A program made the position numbers and the translations under genes. Of a stretch of DNA of 64,000 nt, positions 9,073-18,419 are shown piece by piece; the first letter of the stretch is position 1; each line of letters begins with the position of its first letter. Source of the DNA: Candidatus Poribacteria bacterium (lineage in GTDB: Bacteria; Poribacteria; WGA-4E; WGA-3G). Where the stretch lies: NCBI GenBank assembly GCA_028820635.1, contig JAPPIG010000043.1:1-64000 (forward strand), in the 5' to 3' direction. The notes under the pieces are model-generated. The model was given only the letters and a program-made list of their open reading frames with translations. It was not told where the DNA came from and ran no database searches.

Positions 9073-11124
9073 ATGGAGAAGTACAAACCTGATGGCACAC
9101 ACCTCATTAAACTTGATCCCCTCTTAAAGCCTTATACTCCCCAATTACGCGAAAGGTTTGCGCACTATCAAAGTATCAAAACTAAAACAGAAAAGACCGG
9201 AGGTGTATTAGGTGAGATTAGCCAAGGACATCTATTTTTCGGTTTCAACCGTGGCAAAAATGATGGTGAATCAGGTATCTGGTACCGCGAGTGGGCACCC
9301 GGTGCACAGTCCCTCTCCCTAATTGGCGATTTTAACGACTGGAATCGTGAGGTCAACCCAATGTCTATTGATGAATGGGGAATATGGCATCTGTTTCTAC
9401 CCAATAAACATTATGCAGATCGATTCACACACGGCACACGAGTCAAGGTGCATGTCAAATCAGCATTGGGCGAATTAGATAGAATCCCCGCCTATATCCA
9501 ACGTGTCATTCAAGAAAGTGAAACCGAATTCACAGGACAATATTGGTCACCGCCGAATCCATATCAGTGGAAGCATGACGCACCCGAATTTGACACCAAT
9601 ACCGAAGGACTAAAGATTTACGAAGCGCACGTCGGCATGGCACAAGAGGCAGAAAAAGTCGGAACGTTCGCTGAGTTTACACAAAATGTTCTGCCCCGAA
9701 TTGCCAATTTAGGTTATAACGCAGTGCAACTGATGGCTATTATGGAACATCCCTACTATGCAAGTTTCGGATATCACGTAAGCAACTTTTTCGCTGCTTC
9801 AAGCCGTTTTGGAACGCCTGAGGAATTGAAAGAACTCATTGATACGGCACACGGAATGGGGTTGCTGGTTATCATGGATTTGGTGCATAGCCATGCTGTT
9901 AAAAACATCAACGAAGGGTTGAACTGCTTTGATGGTACAGAACATCACTATTTTCATGCAGGTGAAAAAGGCGAACACACCGCGTGGGATTCACGCTGTT
10001 TCGATTACAGCAAATACGAGGTACAACGGTTTCTACTGAGCAATATCCGCTATTGGTTAGAAACCTATCGGTTTGATGGCTTCAGATTTGATGGTATTAC
10101 AAGCATGCTCTACAGCGACCATGGGCTTGGACAGAAGTTCACAGGCTATGGTGATTATTTTGGACCTAAAGTGGAGTTGGATGCTATCGCTTACCTAATG
10201 TTAGCAAATGAGGTTGTGCATGCTGTCAACCCAAACGCGATCTCTATTGCTGAGGATATGAGCGGAATGCCCGGTCTTGCACGCCCAATTGAAGAGGGCG
10301 GACTCGGATTCGATTATCGCCTTGCAATGGGTATACCAGACTACTGGATTCGGTTGTTAAAGGAGAAAAAGGATGAAGATTGGCATATCGGTGAGATTTA
10401 CGGCATATTGCGCAACCGCCGCGCAGGAGAAAAACACATCGCTTACGTTGAAAGCCACGACCAAAGCATTGTCGGTGACAAGACACTTGCGATGCAACTC
10501 ATGGACGCTGAACTCTACACAAAAATGAGCGTCTTCACGCCAAGCCTTAGAATTGCAAGAGGCGTTGCGCTGCACAAGTTGATTCGCCTTTTCACATTTA
10601 GTTTAGGTGGGGAAGGGTATCTCAACTTTATGGGCAATGAGTTTGGACACCCTGAGTGGATTGACTTTCCCCGAGCAGGGAACGATTTTTCCTATTGGTA
10701 TGCACGTCGGCAGTGGCATCTTGTTGATGATAACACGCTTCACTATCAACATTTGAACGCTTTTGATGTCGCGATGCAACTGCTTGATGCAAAGTATAAC
10801 CTGCTCACTGATGAAGACATTCAGTTGTTATTTATTCACGAAGACGCAAAACAGATTGTCTATGTGCGCGGAGGACTTGTGTTTGCCTTCAACTTCCATC
10901 CGACAGCATCTGCTACGGATTGGCGTATCCCCGTGCCTGAAAAGGCAGATTATCGTCCCATCCTTAACACGGACGGCACTGAATTCGGTGGCTACGGTGC
11001 CGTAGAAGGTGTCCATTATCCATGGCAGGACGTAGCGACAGAAGGGCATACACAATCTATTCAACTTTATGTTCCTGCCCGAAGTGCGCAAGTGTTTGTA
11101 CCGCAAAAGGTGTCAAATTCATGA
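9073..11124 (+). CDS. glgB: 1,4-alpha-glucan (glycogen) branching enzyme, eukaryotic-like GH13_8 type
   Basis: The 683-residue enzyme cuts alpha-1,4-glucan and rejoins it as alpha-1,6 branches in the cytoplasm. It has an N-terminal CBM48-like domain (WYREWAPGAQSLSLIGDFNDW, about 70-90), a GH13 barrel with nucleophile Asp340 (GFRFDGITSML), acid/base Glu394 (IAEDMSGMP) and transition-state Asp463 (YVESHDQSIVGDK), and a C-terminal all-beta domain. The wording of these motifs and the length match the eukaryotic-type subfamily GH13_8 and not the E. coli type. No other glycogen gene is present in the window. Confidence 0.95.
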   Translation: MEKYKPDGTHLIKLDPLLKPYTPQLRERFAHYQSIKTKTEKTGGVLGEISQGHLFFGFNRGKNDGESGIWYREWAPGAQSLSLIGDFNDWNREVNPMSIDEWGIWHLFLPNKHYADRFTHGTRVKVHVKSALGELDRIPAYIQRVIQESETEFTGQYWSPPNPYQWKHDAPEFDTNTEGLKIYEAHVGMAQEAEKVGTFAEFTQNVLPRIANLGYNAVQLMAIMEHPYYASFGYHVSNFFAASSRFGTPEELKELIDTAHGMGLLVIMDLVHSHAVKNINEGLNCFDGTEHHYFHAGEKGEHTAWDSRCFDYSKYEVQRFLLSNIRYWLETYRFDGFRFDGITSMLYSDHGLGQKFTGYGDYFGPKVELDAIAYLMLANEVVHAVNPNAISIAEDMSGMPGLARPIEEGGLGFDYRLAMGIPDYWIRLLKEKKDEDWHIGEIYGILRNRRAGEKHIAYVESHDQSIVGDKTLAMQLMDAELYTKMSVFTPSLRIARGVALHKLIRLFTFSLGGEGYLNFMGNEFGHPEWIDFPRAGNDFSYWYARRQWHLVDDNTLHYQHLNAFDVAMQLLDAKYNLLTDEDIQLLFIHEDAKQIVYVRGGLVFAFNFHPTASATDWRIPVPEKADYRPILNTDGTEFGGYGAVEGVHYPWQDVATEGHTQSIQLYVPARSAQVFVPQKVSNS

Positions 11125-11185
11125 ATTTCTTGTTTTGACAATTGGATCTTTGCAAGGTGTAATATTTTAGGAGGCACTGCATAAA

Positions 11186-11446
11186 ATGGTAACACGCGAA
11201 GATCTTTCACGCCCAGAAATGAACGAAGTTGTTAAGGAAGTTCGCGAAATGCGGATGAAAATTTCAGAAGAATGTGGGCATGATCTTAATCGGTTGATCG
11301 CTTACTACCAAAAAGTAGGTGAGGAAATGCGGAAGTTTGGCAAATATAAGTTTGCCGACCCGGAACCACCTGCAGAGAAGCCAACGCCATTGAATCACCC
11401 GAAGATAAAGTTCAGATTAAGGTATAGCAACACACGGCACATTTGA
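11186..11446 (+). CDS. Small hypothetical protein
   Basis: The 86-residue ORF has a good Shine-Dalgarno (TTAGGAGG, 12 bp before the ATG). It is mostly charged helix (EVVKEVREMRMKISEECGHD) followed by a Pro-rich segment and a basic tail. The first 70 residues resemble small plasmid-stability or antitoxin-like helical proteins seen in environmental genomes, but I cannot name a family. The last residues may be disturbed by the IS630 remnant that starts 44 bp downstream. Confidence 0.55.
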   Translation: MVTREDLSRPEMNEVVKEVREMRMKISEECGHDLNRLIAYYQKVGEEMRKFGKYKFADPEPPAEKPTPLNHPKIKFRLRYSNTRHI

Positions 11447-11489
11447 TTATTCCATTGCCCGAATACGTGCCATAAGGACGGTGCTTCCT

Positions 11490-12159
11490 CATGAAGATTA
11501 ATAAATTAATCGGGTAATAATCCGACATATCGTAGGAGTTTTTCTGAACCGCCTTGAAACTGTTGCATGAATGCCATGACCCGCTGTTGAAGTGCTTGCC
11601 AGTCATCAGCAATCCGATGCAGATGTAAGACTGACTGTCGCACCCATCGCCACAACTTTTCAATCAGGTTCGTCCATGGCGCGTAAGTCGGGAGTTGTAA
11701 TATCTCAATCGGGAGTTTAGCAAGTTCTCCGATTTTTTTTTTGAAAGTTTGCCTTTCCAACTCGGCGGTAGGGGGTTATGATTGGAGTTCCGATTCTGCG
11801 TCTTCTTCTGACAATGGTGCGAAAGCCGGTTTTCTGCCTTTACCGGGTTTATGTCGCAACCCCATAACGCCTGCTTCACGGTAGCGTTGAAGCCAGATAT
11901 AGACGGTGTCAGGTTTCCGTTTTTTTAACAGACCGCTTTGTGCGACCTTATGCGGAGATGTCCCCGCGGCGACTTTCAACAACGCAGCGGCACGCTCACG
12001 TAAATACGCCGGTTCACCGGTATCACGGAGGTGGCAAAGTTCTTCTAACTGTTCATCACTGAGATGAAGTGTGTGACGTTTAGCCATAATACTTTTCCTC
12101 CTTTTTTAGCAGTATAGCAGACTTCACACAATTACCCAATTTATTTTTTAATCTTCATG
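11490..12159 (-). mobile_element. Internally deleted IS630-family element
   Basis: Imperfect terminal inverted repeats of about 29 bp flank the element: 11490-11518 (starting CATGAAGATTAATAAATTAA) and 12131-12159 (its reverse complement with a few mismatches). The transposase is on the minus strand and has lost its middle. About 670 bp remain of a usual length above 1 kb. It is therefore non-autonomous. Confidence 0.8.
11506..12087 (-). pseudogene. IS630 transposase remnant (N- and C-terminal parts only)
   Basis: The 5' part (12087 down to about 11776) encodes an N-terminal helix-turn-helix region with GLRHKPGKGRKP typical of IS630. The 3' part (about 11760 to 11506, another frame) encodes the LPTYAPWTNLIEKLWRW segment that carries the last acidic residue of the DDE triad. 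The two catalytic aspartates in between are missing, consistent with an internal deletion near 11760-11800. No active enzyme can be made. Confidence 0.85.
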
Positions 12160-12243
12160 TCGCTTTTCTGGTTCACACTTATCTGATATTGTATCAGAAA
12201 CTATCAGAAAAAAGCAACTCCAAAAAAACAGGAGGATTTTCTG

Positions 12244-12793
12244 ATGGATCTAATCAAGGTGATGAAGGCGTTTTCAACGCAACCGGATTGCATCGAATAC
12301 CTGGAGCAACTCCGATGGAAAGAATCGCCAGAATGTCCGCATTGTGAAAGTCTAAACGTCCGAAGGCGAAACGAACACGAGATTGGGCGTGTCGGACGCT
12401 GGAACTGCCACGATTGCCGTGCTGGGCGCAGTTGCACGGGGTGGACACGTCGTCGCACAACTCGTATCCAACGTCACTGGTGAGACGATCTCCGACTTCA
12501 TCAACAGATTCGTCAATACCGAAGGTTCTGAACACATTACCGATCAGTATAGAGGCGACAACGAAATCGGTAAGGAAATGAAACACGAGACACTTAATCG
12601 TAGTGAGAAATGGGAGGTTGGCGACATCCATACCAATATGATGGAAGGCTTTTGGTCTTTCGTCAAGAGAACATGGTATGGACAACACCATCACTACTCA
12701 ACAAGATACACGCCTCTGTATCTCGCAGAGGCATGCTATAAATATAACTACCGAGAAACCAGCATCTTGAGAAGTTTCTCACCGAAAGTATAA
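12244..12793 (+). pseudogene. IS1595-family transposase remnant with internal deletion
   Basis: The first frame (12244 to about 12430) encodes the N-terminal zinc ribbon (CPHC ... CHDC) after EYLEQLRWKESPE. A second frame (from about 12410) resumes at IAVLGAVARGGHVV and continues to the C-terminal GDIHTNMMEGFWSFVKRTWY and LAEACYKYNYR motifs of IS1595/ISXO2 enzymes. Several hundred bases, including most of the catalytic core, are missing near 12410-12430. A good Shine-Dalgarno (CAGGAGG) still precedes the first ATG. Confidence 0.85.
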
Positions 12794-12961
12794 CGTGAAA
12801 ATTCTAAAAAAATCCAAGTCCAAAACGACTTATTGCGTTCTTTTTTTCTGTTCACAATAACATATCTAAGAAAATATATACAAGAAAAATCACGTTAATA
12901 CGGTATAAGAGTAGAATTGAGCATTAAGAACTTCACATCTCTTACTCCGATCTCACGTTAT

Positions 12962-15900
12962 TTATTCTTCAATATTATAATGAAGCATGCCGCGATTTTG
13001 CGTGCCTACGTATAATGTGTTCCCATCAGCAGCAAGAGAAATAACGTTATCAGGTATCTTTGGGACAACCTGTTCCCAAGTGCCGCTTTCCAAACGATAG
13101 ATCCCTGTTTCCTTAGTAACACCGTAAACCTTTGTGCCATCAACAGCCAAGCGTTCCATAATGAGGTGTGTTCCTACTGCATCGGTGATCGCATGCCAAT
13201 GTTTTCCTGCATCTGATGCAGCGACACCTACGTCCGTTGCCACATACACCGTAGAACCCGCAAACACAATATCTTTGAAGGTTTCAATAGGTGTAGAAAA
13301 TATAAAGGCCAAAGGAATATCTTTCCAATTATGTCCTGCATCTAATGATTGAACAAGGTGTCCATCCCGTTTGCCGAAGTAGACAGTATCTCCTGAAACA
13401 GCAAGTTTAGGAACTTTTCCTGCTATGTCTAAAGTTAATTCAACGGTTTCTTCCACACCGGTGCCGTGCCATTCAGTATCACCGGGTTTCCATCGGAAAA
13501 GTTTATAATTGTATTCCATATAGAATGTGTCACCACTGACAGCAAACGGACTACGCTGGGCGACTCTAAAAAGTTTAAACTGATTTTCACGGTCTGTTTG
13601 TATTAACTGTTTGAAGAGCTGAGTTGCGCCAGGAATCTCCTCTTGCATCTGTTCAAGGACCGATTTATCTGAAATGTTAAATCGGTTATCCAATATTTTG
13701 CCCGAATCGCTATATGATCTCAGTGAGTCGAAGATGGGCATGCCTTGAATCGGAACAAGCATATTACCGTCTGTAGATACGCGATATATATGTGTTTTGC
13801 TTCTGTGAAAAGATCCGCCCCCCTTTGCGTAGAGAACACCATCAGATTTGAAAATATGCGTAATATCTGGTGGTTTTTCTCTATCGGGGTCCGTCATAGG
13901 AATTTCTATTTGAACAGCATCCCAAGACTTGCCTTCATCGGAAGTTTTTGCGATCCTTCCTTCATATTTCGCATAGAGCGTTGGAGGTATGTCTTGCTTT
14001 TTATCGTTCCTTTGATACGCTATTAAAGCCTCTATTTTGCTCTTATCCGTAGTGATATTAACCTGACTCCACGATTTACCACTATCAGTGGAACGATGCA
14101 GTCCGTTTCTCCCACTAACATAAAAAACACCTTCGTTTACTGCTGCTGTCTTAAAGTTTATATCAGGATGGGTTAAAGGAGTAGGTCCCGATAATTGTGA
14201 TGTAAACCATGTGTTTCCATTATCGGGAGAGCTAACCATACCATGTTCCATCGCCAGAAGTGTATCACCAACTGCAATAAGTTGGAGACGAGGCGGCAAC
14301 CCTTTTACGGGCCAAGCGTTTGTTGGCGTTATATCATCCCATGAATCACCGAGGTCAGTTGATCGGAATATCCACCAACCACGTTCCTGCCCTTGAGATA
14401 CTTTACCGGAATCTAACACATCATCACTCGCCTCTGCCACAACATATAGTTTCTCTTCAGTCGCTGCAACTGAACGAACTTTTCCAACAGACACTGGAAA
14501 TTCCAAACGTTGCCAGTTGTCATCGGTAAAGCGGTAGAGGGCATATCTTGTCCTTGCAAACAACGTGTCCTGTATATTGGCAATTGAAGCAATGAATCTA
14601 TCTATCTGACCGTTTATTGCCTTCCATGTCTTGCCAGAATCTTCAGAACGAAGAACATCGTTACCTATATAAAAGAGAATATAAAAAGCCTGTTCTGTTA
14701 CCACCAATTCTAAAGGATACCAACGATCTCTTGGCCATGAGTGAACTAAGTTCCACGTTTTACCATCATCCTTTGAAGCGAAGAGGTCTGTAGACAGAAT
14801 CAAATAGAGTGTATTATCCCACTTTTTCATAACTGCCTCACCCTCATAATCAGTATCCAGTAAATTAGTATCAAAGATATGTCGCCATCCTTTCCCATCG
14901 GTTTCCAATTTATAGATATTCCTATCAGCCAAAGCGTAAACTTCACCCTCTGGTGTTGCAAGCAAACTAATCACTTCGCTTCCTCTGATAGGTCCAGACT
15001 GAATCCACTGTTGTTTGGCGGCAGCAATATCTTCTCCTTCTGACTGGGCGGCAGCTAATAAAACCGCATCAGGTTTTTGACCATTATTATCAGTTTTATT
15101 GAGTGCATTTGCATTCACAAGTTGATTTCGGGTATTTGGTTTTACTTCAAGATTAAAGAAAATAGGTGCATCAACGAGTTCAACCATCCTTTCAGCATGA
15201 GCATCTAAACTATAAGGGTTCTGAAAATGTGTTAAGTATTGGCTGCCTATGCCAAGCATCAACATGATCAAAACTGCACTTGATGCAGCAATTGCCCACG
15301 GCACCAAAGGTTTACTGACAGAAGGGGCAGCAGGTTTTAGACGATTGACCTCTCGCATAATATTATTGGTTAGGTTTGGTGAAATTTGAAAGTTGCTAAT
15401 TGCTTCTTGGATCATCGGTTCCTCCTTTTTCAAACGGTTGCGTGCACGGCGGAGTCTACTTTTAATCGTGTTTGCGGATACACCTAAAAACTCGCTCATT
15501 CTTTCACACGTCATGTCGCCGAAGTAATGAAGCGTAATGACGGTGCGCTCACTCTCTGGCAGTGTGGCGAGAAGCTTTTTAACGATTCGGCGTTGTGCCT
15601 CAACGGTTACTTTCGCTTTTTCTTCCACGACATAGCGGGAATACGCCTCTGGCTCTATTTCTTCACTATCTATTTCCTCTAATGGTTCAGTCTGCATTCG
15701 CTTTTTTCGTAGCCAAGCTTGGCAGCAGCGTGTCGCAATTACATAGAGCCATCCGGCAAGACGATGCGGTTTTTTCAGCGTTGCGAGTTTTTGGTATGCT
15801 TTCAGGAAGGTGTCCTGTGTAATTTCTTCAGCAATATGAAAATCACCGATTTTCCGCCAAGCGAGTGCGTGAACCTGTTTTTGATATTTTTCAACAAGGG

Positions 15901-15964
15901 TAGAAAAAGCGGCTTCATCACCATCAAGGATGCGATGGACTAATTCAATATCGTTGTTTTTCAT
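12962..15964 (-). CDS. Transmembrane ECF sigma factor with extracytoplasmic Asp-box propeller (paralogue 1)
   Basis: The 1000-residue protein joins three parts. Residues 1-180 are an ECF sigma factor: region 2 (WRKIGDFHIAEEITQDTF, 37-53) and region 4 with its helix-turn-helix (MSEFLGVSANTIKSRLRRAR). A single membrane helix lies at about 222-244. The remaining 750 residues face outside and hold eight Asp-box motifs (S-x-D-x-G-x-x-W) near 397, 440, 535, 579, 625, 674, 873 and 917, typical of sortilin/YCF48-like propellers. No separate anti-sigma gene is adjacent. Release of the sigma domain by proteolysis is inferred, not shown. Unlike its paralogues, no clear ECF-like promoter precedes it. Confidence 0.9.
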   Translation of the reverse strand: MKNNDIELVHRILDGDEAAFSTLVEKYQKQVHALAWRKIGDFHIAEEITQDTFLKAYQKLATLKKPHRLAGWLYVIATRCCQAWLRKKRMQTEPLEEIDSEEIEPEAYSRYVVEEKAKVTVEAQRRIVKKLLATLPESERTVITLHYFGDMTCERMSEFLGVSANTIKSRLRRARNRLKKEEPMIQEAISNFQISPNLTNNIMREVNRLKPAAPSVSKPLVPWAIAASSAVLIMLMLGIGSQYLTHFQNPYSLDAHAERMVELVDAPIFFNLEVKPNTRNQLVNANALNKTDNNGQKPDAVLLAAAQSEGEDIAAAKQQWIQSGPIRGSEVISLLATPEGEVYALADRNIYKLETDGKGWRHIFDTNLLDTDYEGEAVMKKWDNTLYLILSTDLFASKDDGKTWNLVHSWPRDRWYPLELVVTEQAFYILFYIGNDVLRSEDSGKTWKAINGQIDRFIASIANIQDTLFARTRYALYRFTDDNWQRLEFPVSVGKVRSVAATEEKLYVVAEASDDVLDSGKVSQGQERGWWIFRSTDLGDSWDDITPTNAWPVKGLPPRLQLIAVGDTLLAMEHGMVSSPDNGNTWFTSQLSGPTPLTHPDINFKTAAVNEGVFYVSGRNGLHRSTDSGKSWSQVNITTDKSKIEALIAYQRNDKKQDIPPTLYAKYEGRIAKTSDEGKSWDAVQIEIPMTDPDREKPPDITHIFKSDGVLYAKGGGSFHRSKTHIYRVSTDGNMLVPIQGMPIFDSLRSYSDSGKILDNRFNISDKSVLEQMQEEIPGATQLFKQLIQTDRENQFKLFRVAQRSPFAVSGDTFYMEYNYKLFRWKPGDTEWHGTGVEETVELTLDIAGKVPKLAVSGDTVYFGKRDGHLVQSLDAGHNWKDIPLAFIFSTPIETFKDIVFAGSTVYVATDVGVAASDAGKHWHAITDAVGTHLIMERLAVDGTKVYGVTKETGIYRLESGTWEQVVPKIPDNVISLAADGNTLYVGTQNRGMLHYNIEE

Positions 15965-16124
15965 AAGTCACCTTCTGATAAGCGCAAACTTTGAGCGTTA
16001 TCTCCTGTGTTTATAGTTATGCTTACAATTATTGAGACACTTTTTACTCGATAAGATTGCAAAATTCATTTACAAAAAAATCTAAAATTACCTTCACATT
16101 TTTCTTTAGGTTAGAGGCGTTTAA

Positions 16125-16275
16125 TGTGAATGCCATACGGGGAATGCCAAATGGCATTCATACCCGGTGAATGACTAAACGTCATTCATACCGTTGATTT
16201 CTTGATTTGGCGCATTCACCAAGCGCAATTCATTGCCAAATCAACGCCAAATACGCTTATGGTATTTGTCGCCTC
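16125..16275. repeat. Dispersed palindromic repeat cluster
   Basis: GAATGCCAAATGGCATTC, then GAATGACTAAACGTCATTC and ATACCGTTGATTTCTTGATTT, follow the same order as in the cluster at 1-150. Unrelated surroundings show this is a mobile or recombining intergenic family. Confidence 0.7.
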
Positions 16276-16345
16276 TTACATTCACGGTGTGTTTGAAGTT
16301 TACGCAAGAACCAAAACGGAAAAATAATTATAGGTTTCACTATAA

Positions 16346-16373
16346 TGTATGCGGGCATAGATTCCCGCATACA
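16346..16373 (-). terminator. 3' hairpin downstream of the TlpA-like gene
   Basis: TGTATGCGGG (16346-16355) pairs with CCCGCATACA (16364-16373) across an 8-nt loop. It starts 29 bp after the TlpA-like stop codon. No U-run follows, so it may be a Rho-assisted terminator or an mRNA stabiliser. Confidence 0.45.
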
Positions 16374-16401
16374 CATTTAGCGTTTTCCTTGACAGATTTG
16401 G

Positions 16402-17721
16402 TTACTTACTCTCGACTTTCTTCTTGAGTGCTTCCACGACGAGACCTTCTAACTTTTCACCTCTCGCCTTATGCGTAATTAATTTGCCATCTCTATCAAT
16501 AAGCCACTGTGATGGAACACCCGTAATTTTAAACTGCTGTGCAAGTGGATCCTCCTCCCACCTTTTGCCACTGTAAATCTGCCGCCATTGGATGTCGTTC
16601 TCCTTAATATAGTCCCGCAGTGCCGATTCCTCATCATCAAGACTGACCCCAATGATGTCAAAACCCTGATCCTTATAGGTATCGTAGACTTTTTTGAGAT
16701 TCGGCATTTCGTCAATGCAGAAACCACACCACACACCCCAAAAATCGAGCAAAACAACTTTTCCACGATAGCCCTGAAGCGATATAGGCTTACCATCAAG
16801 GTCTGTTGTAGAAAAATCTGTCACAGGTTTTCCCCACAAGTCATATTTAGGATCAGACTTCCGATAGTAAACTTCGGCGAGTTCAGTATTACCCAATTTC
16901 TCATAAATGTCGGCAAGTCTCACGAGGATAACCCCCTCGTCGGGCTGCCGCTGCTCAGCTGCCTTAAAAATCTCAAGCAGCTCCTCATAGAGGCCCGCGC
17001 CCCTAAGTTTCCCGTGCACTGAGCGGTACCCCTTATTGTCTGGTATCATGCCTGGTGACTTGAGACGTTCAATCATGGCATCTGCTGATTTTTCGTTTCC
17101 GACCTTGGTGTAGAGTACGACAAGCCGTGGGTAGAGATCAAAGAACCGCCGATCATCCGGATATTGCGCAAGCGAGTTTTCAAAGGCAGCAATAGCGGCT
17201 TCGGGACTACCGTATATATCTTCGTCGCTCCAATTGAAACCTGACTTGTAAATTTTCAAGGAAAAACTCAAGTTCAGACCTTCTTTAGAGACTTTATCCG
17301 GGTTGATGTGATGTAGACATCGGACAAGCGGTATGTTATCGCCATACACAAAACGGGTTTCATTTTTCTTCTCTCGGTTTTTAGGAAGAAACTCATACCC
17401 ATAACTCACAGGCATTTTCGGGTCTGCGTTCCAATAAGAGATTGGCTTGCCGCCCTCTTTATCTCCAGGACAAAGCAAGAGGTTGGCATCTGGCAAATAT
17501 TTAGGATGAAGTTCTGAGAGATACTCTGGAAAATCACCGTGTTCCTTCTTATAGGCTTGGATTGCTTTGCCAATTGCAACCAAATTTTGCGTGCAAAGTT
17601 TTATATTTTTTTCATGCTGTTCCGTAATCACACCTTCGTTAGGCTTTTCTGTAGGTGGATGCGCAATTGCAGAAGTTATCAGCAAACCCAGCAGAATTGC
17701 CGCAGTCAAAATTGCTTTCAT
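16402..17721 (-). CDS. Exported TPR and TlpA-like thiol oxidoreductase
   Basis: The 439-residue protein has a signal peptide (AILLGLLITSAIA, cleaved near 20). A region at 40-140 resembles DUF1559/pseudopilin-like exported domains (AIGKAIQAYKKEHGDFPEYL, CPGDKEGG). TPR-like helices follow (170-290), then a TlpA/redoxin thioredoxin fold (295-435) with active site C332-GF-C335 and the cis-Pro loop TGVPS. It is likely periplasmic and acts in disulfide reduction or thiol exchange. It lies between sigma fusions 1 and 2 on the same strand. An ECF-like promoter motif lies about 306 bp upstream. Confidence 0.88.
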   Translation of the reverse strand: MKAILTAAILLGLLITSAIAHPPTEKPNEGVITEQHEKNIKLCTQNLVAIGKAIQAYKKEHGDFPEYLSELHPKYLPDANLLLCPGDKEGGKPISYWNADPKMPVSYGYEFLPKNREKKNETRFVYGDNIPLVRCLHHINPDKVSKEGLNLSFSLKIYKSGFNWSDEDIYGSPEAAIAAFENSLAQYPDDRRFFDLYPRLVVLYTKVGNEKSADAMIERLKSPGMIPDNKGYRSVHGKLRGAGLYEELLEIFKAAEQRQPDEGVILVRLADIYEKLGNTELAEVYYRKSDPKYDLWGKPVTDFSTTDLDGKPISLQGYRGKVVLLDFWGVWCGFCIDEMPNLKKVYDTYKDQGFDIIGVSLDDEESALRDYIKENDIQWRQIYSGKRWEEDPLAQQFKITGVPSQWLIDRDGKLITHKARGEKLEGLVVEALKKKVESK

Positions 17722-17791
17722 TTTAATATTCTCCTTTTTAGATTTCTTATGAATATAGTGAACTTTAGAATTAACAGGACATTTTGAGAGG

Positions 17792-17945
17792 TAGGAGAGA
17801 ACTCCGGGGAATGCCTAAGACGAATGCGCTTTTGGCATTCGCCATGATTCATACCGTTGATTTGGATTCCCGACTGTCAGTGAGGTTCGTCGTGATTCGG
17901 AGATCGGAATCAATGCCAAATGCGCTTTTGGCATTCGGCGCCTAC
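17792..17945. repeat. Dispersed intergenic repeat
   Basis: Starts GGTAGGAGAGAACTCCGGGG and runs through GAATGCCTAAGACGAATGCG / GGCATTCGCCATGATTC units and ATACCGTTGATTTGG. Same family as 6324-6494 and 8766-8983, in a different arrangement. Confidence 0.6.
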
Positions 17946-18026
17946 AGAAAATGTGCCTCTTTAATTTTAAGGTTCACTATAGTAAAAAAAGATTACAAAT
18001 CTAACATTGTCTCTGTACTTTATAAA

Positions 18027-18053
18027 GACGCGAGGTAGGTGCAAAACGGGTGC
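18027..18053 (-). promoter_or_regulatory. ECF-like promoter motif 5' of the TlpA-like gene
   Basis: On the minus strand, GCACCCGTTTTG (-35-like; GCACCC at 18048-18053) is followed after 17 bp by CGTC (18027-18030) inside CGCGTC. This matches the motif 5' of three sigma fusions and the selenoprotein gene. It is about 300 bp from the TlpA-like start, with repeats in between, so the assignment to that gene is an inference. Confidence 0.5.
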
Positions 18054-18192
18054 ATAACGCAAAAAAAATATTCCTAAGAGGGACGATCCGAGAAAATACG
18101 GTACTATTTTACCAAATTGGGTGGGTTTGTCAAGGTGTAAGGTTTATTGGCCAGAGGCATTCAATTGTCGGGTTTTTCCATTTAATTCTATT

Positions 18193-18262
18193 GTAGGAGG
18201 GAACTCCGATTCCCGACTATCATTGTGTTTTGTCGCGATTCGGAGATCGCTCCTACAAGATG
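18193..18262. repeat. Short repeat element with near-inverted ends
   Basis: TGTAGGAGGGAACTCCGATT on the left is mirrored by GATTCGGAGATCGCTCCTAC on the right (imperfect). It looks like a minimal form of the repeat family, with only about 30 bp between the ends. Confidence 0.55.
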
Positions 18263-18355
18263 AAACAGATGTAGCATGTGCGATTACTGGAGAATTGAAT
18301 ACCCCTGTTTGGTTGGCAGGATATTTGTGGTAAATAAAAAAGTATGTGAACATTT

Positions 18356-18390
18356 ACCTGTATGCGCGCTTACAGAGCGCGCATACAGGT
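18356..18390 (-). terminator. 3' hairpin downstream of sigma fusion 2
   Basis: A perfect 14-bp stem, ACCTGTATGCGCGC / GCGCGCATACAGGT, with a 7-nt loop lies 30 bp after the stop codon at 18420. No U-run follows. A related hairpin with a compensating base-pair change follows the next paralogue (21667-21695). Confidence 0.5.
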
Positions 18391-18419
18391 AGGGTTGCTG
18401 TGATTATAGGTTTTATACA

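Larger units (their letters stand above)
15965..16401. other. Intergenic gap with repeat cluster
   Basis: Between the TlpA-like gene stop and the first sigma fusion start. Repeats at about 16125-16275 closely match those at 1-150. A 10-bp hairpin lies at 16346-16373. No coding region was found. Confidence 0.6.
17722..18419. other. Intergenic gap with repeats, an ECF-like motif and a hairpin
   Basis: Holds two dispersed repeat elements (17792-17945 and 18193-18262), an ECF-like promoter motif (18027-18053) and the 3' hairpin of the second sigma fusion (18356-18390). No coding region is supported. Confidence 0.6.

Noticed and set aside
16020-16070. ECF-like promoter before sigma fusion 1 (GCAATC ... 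TGTC)
   Set aside because: Both halves mismatch the motif and the spacing is 15 bp, so it cannot be told from chance.
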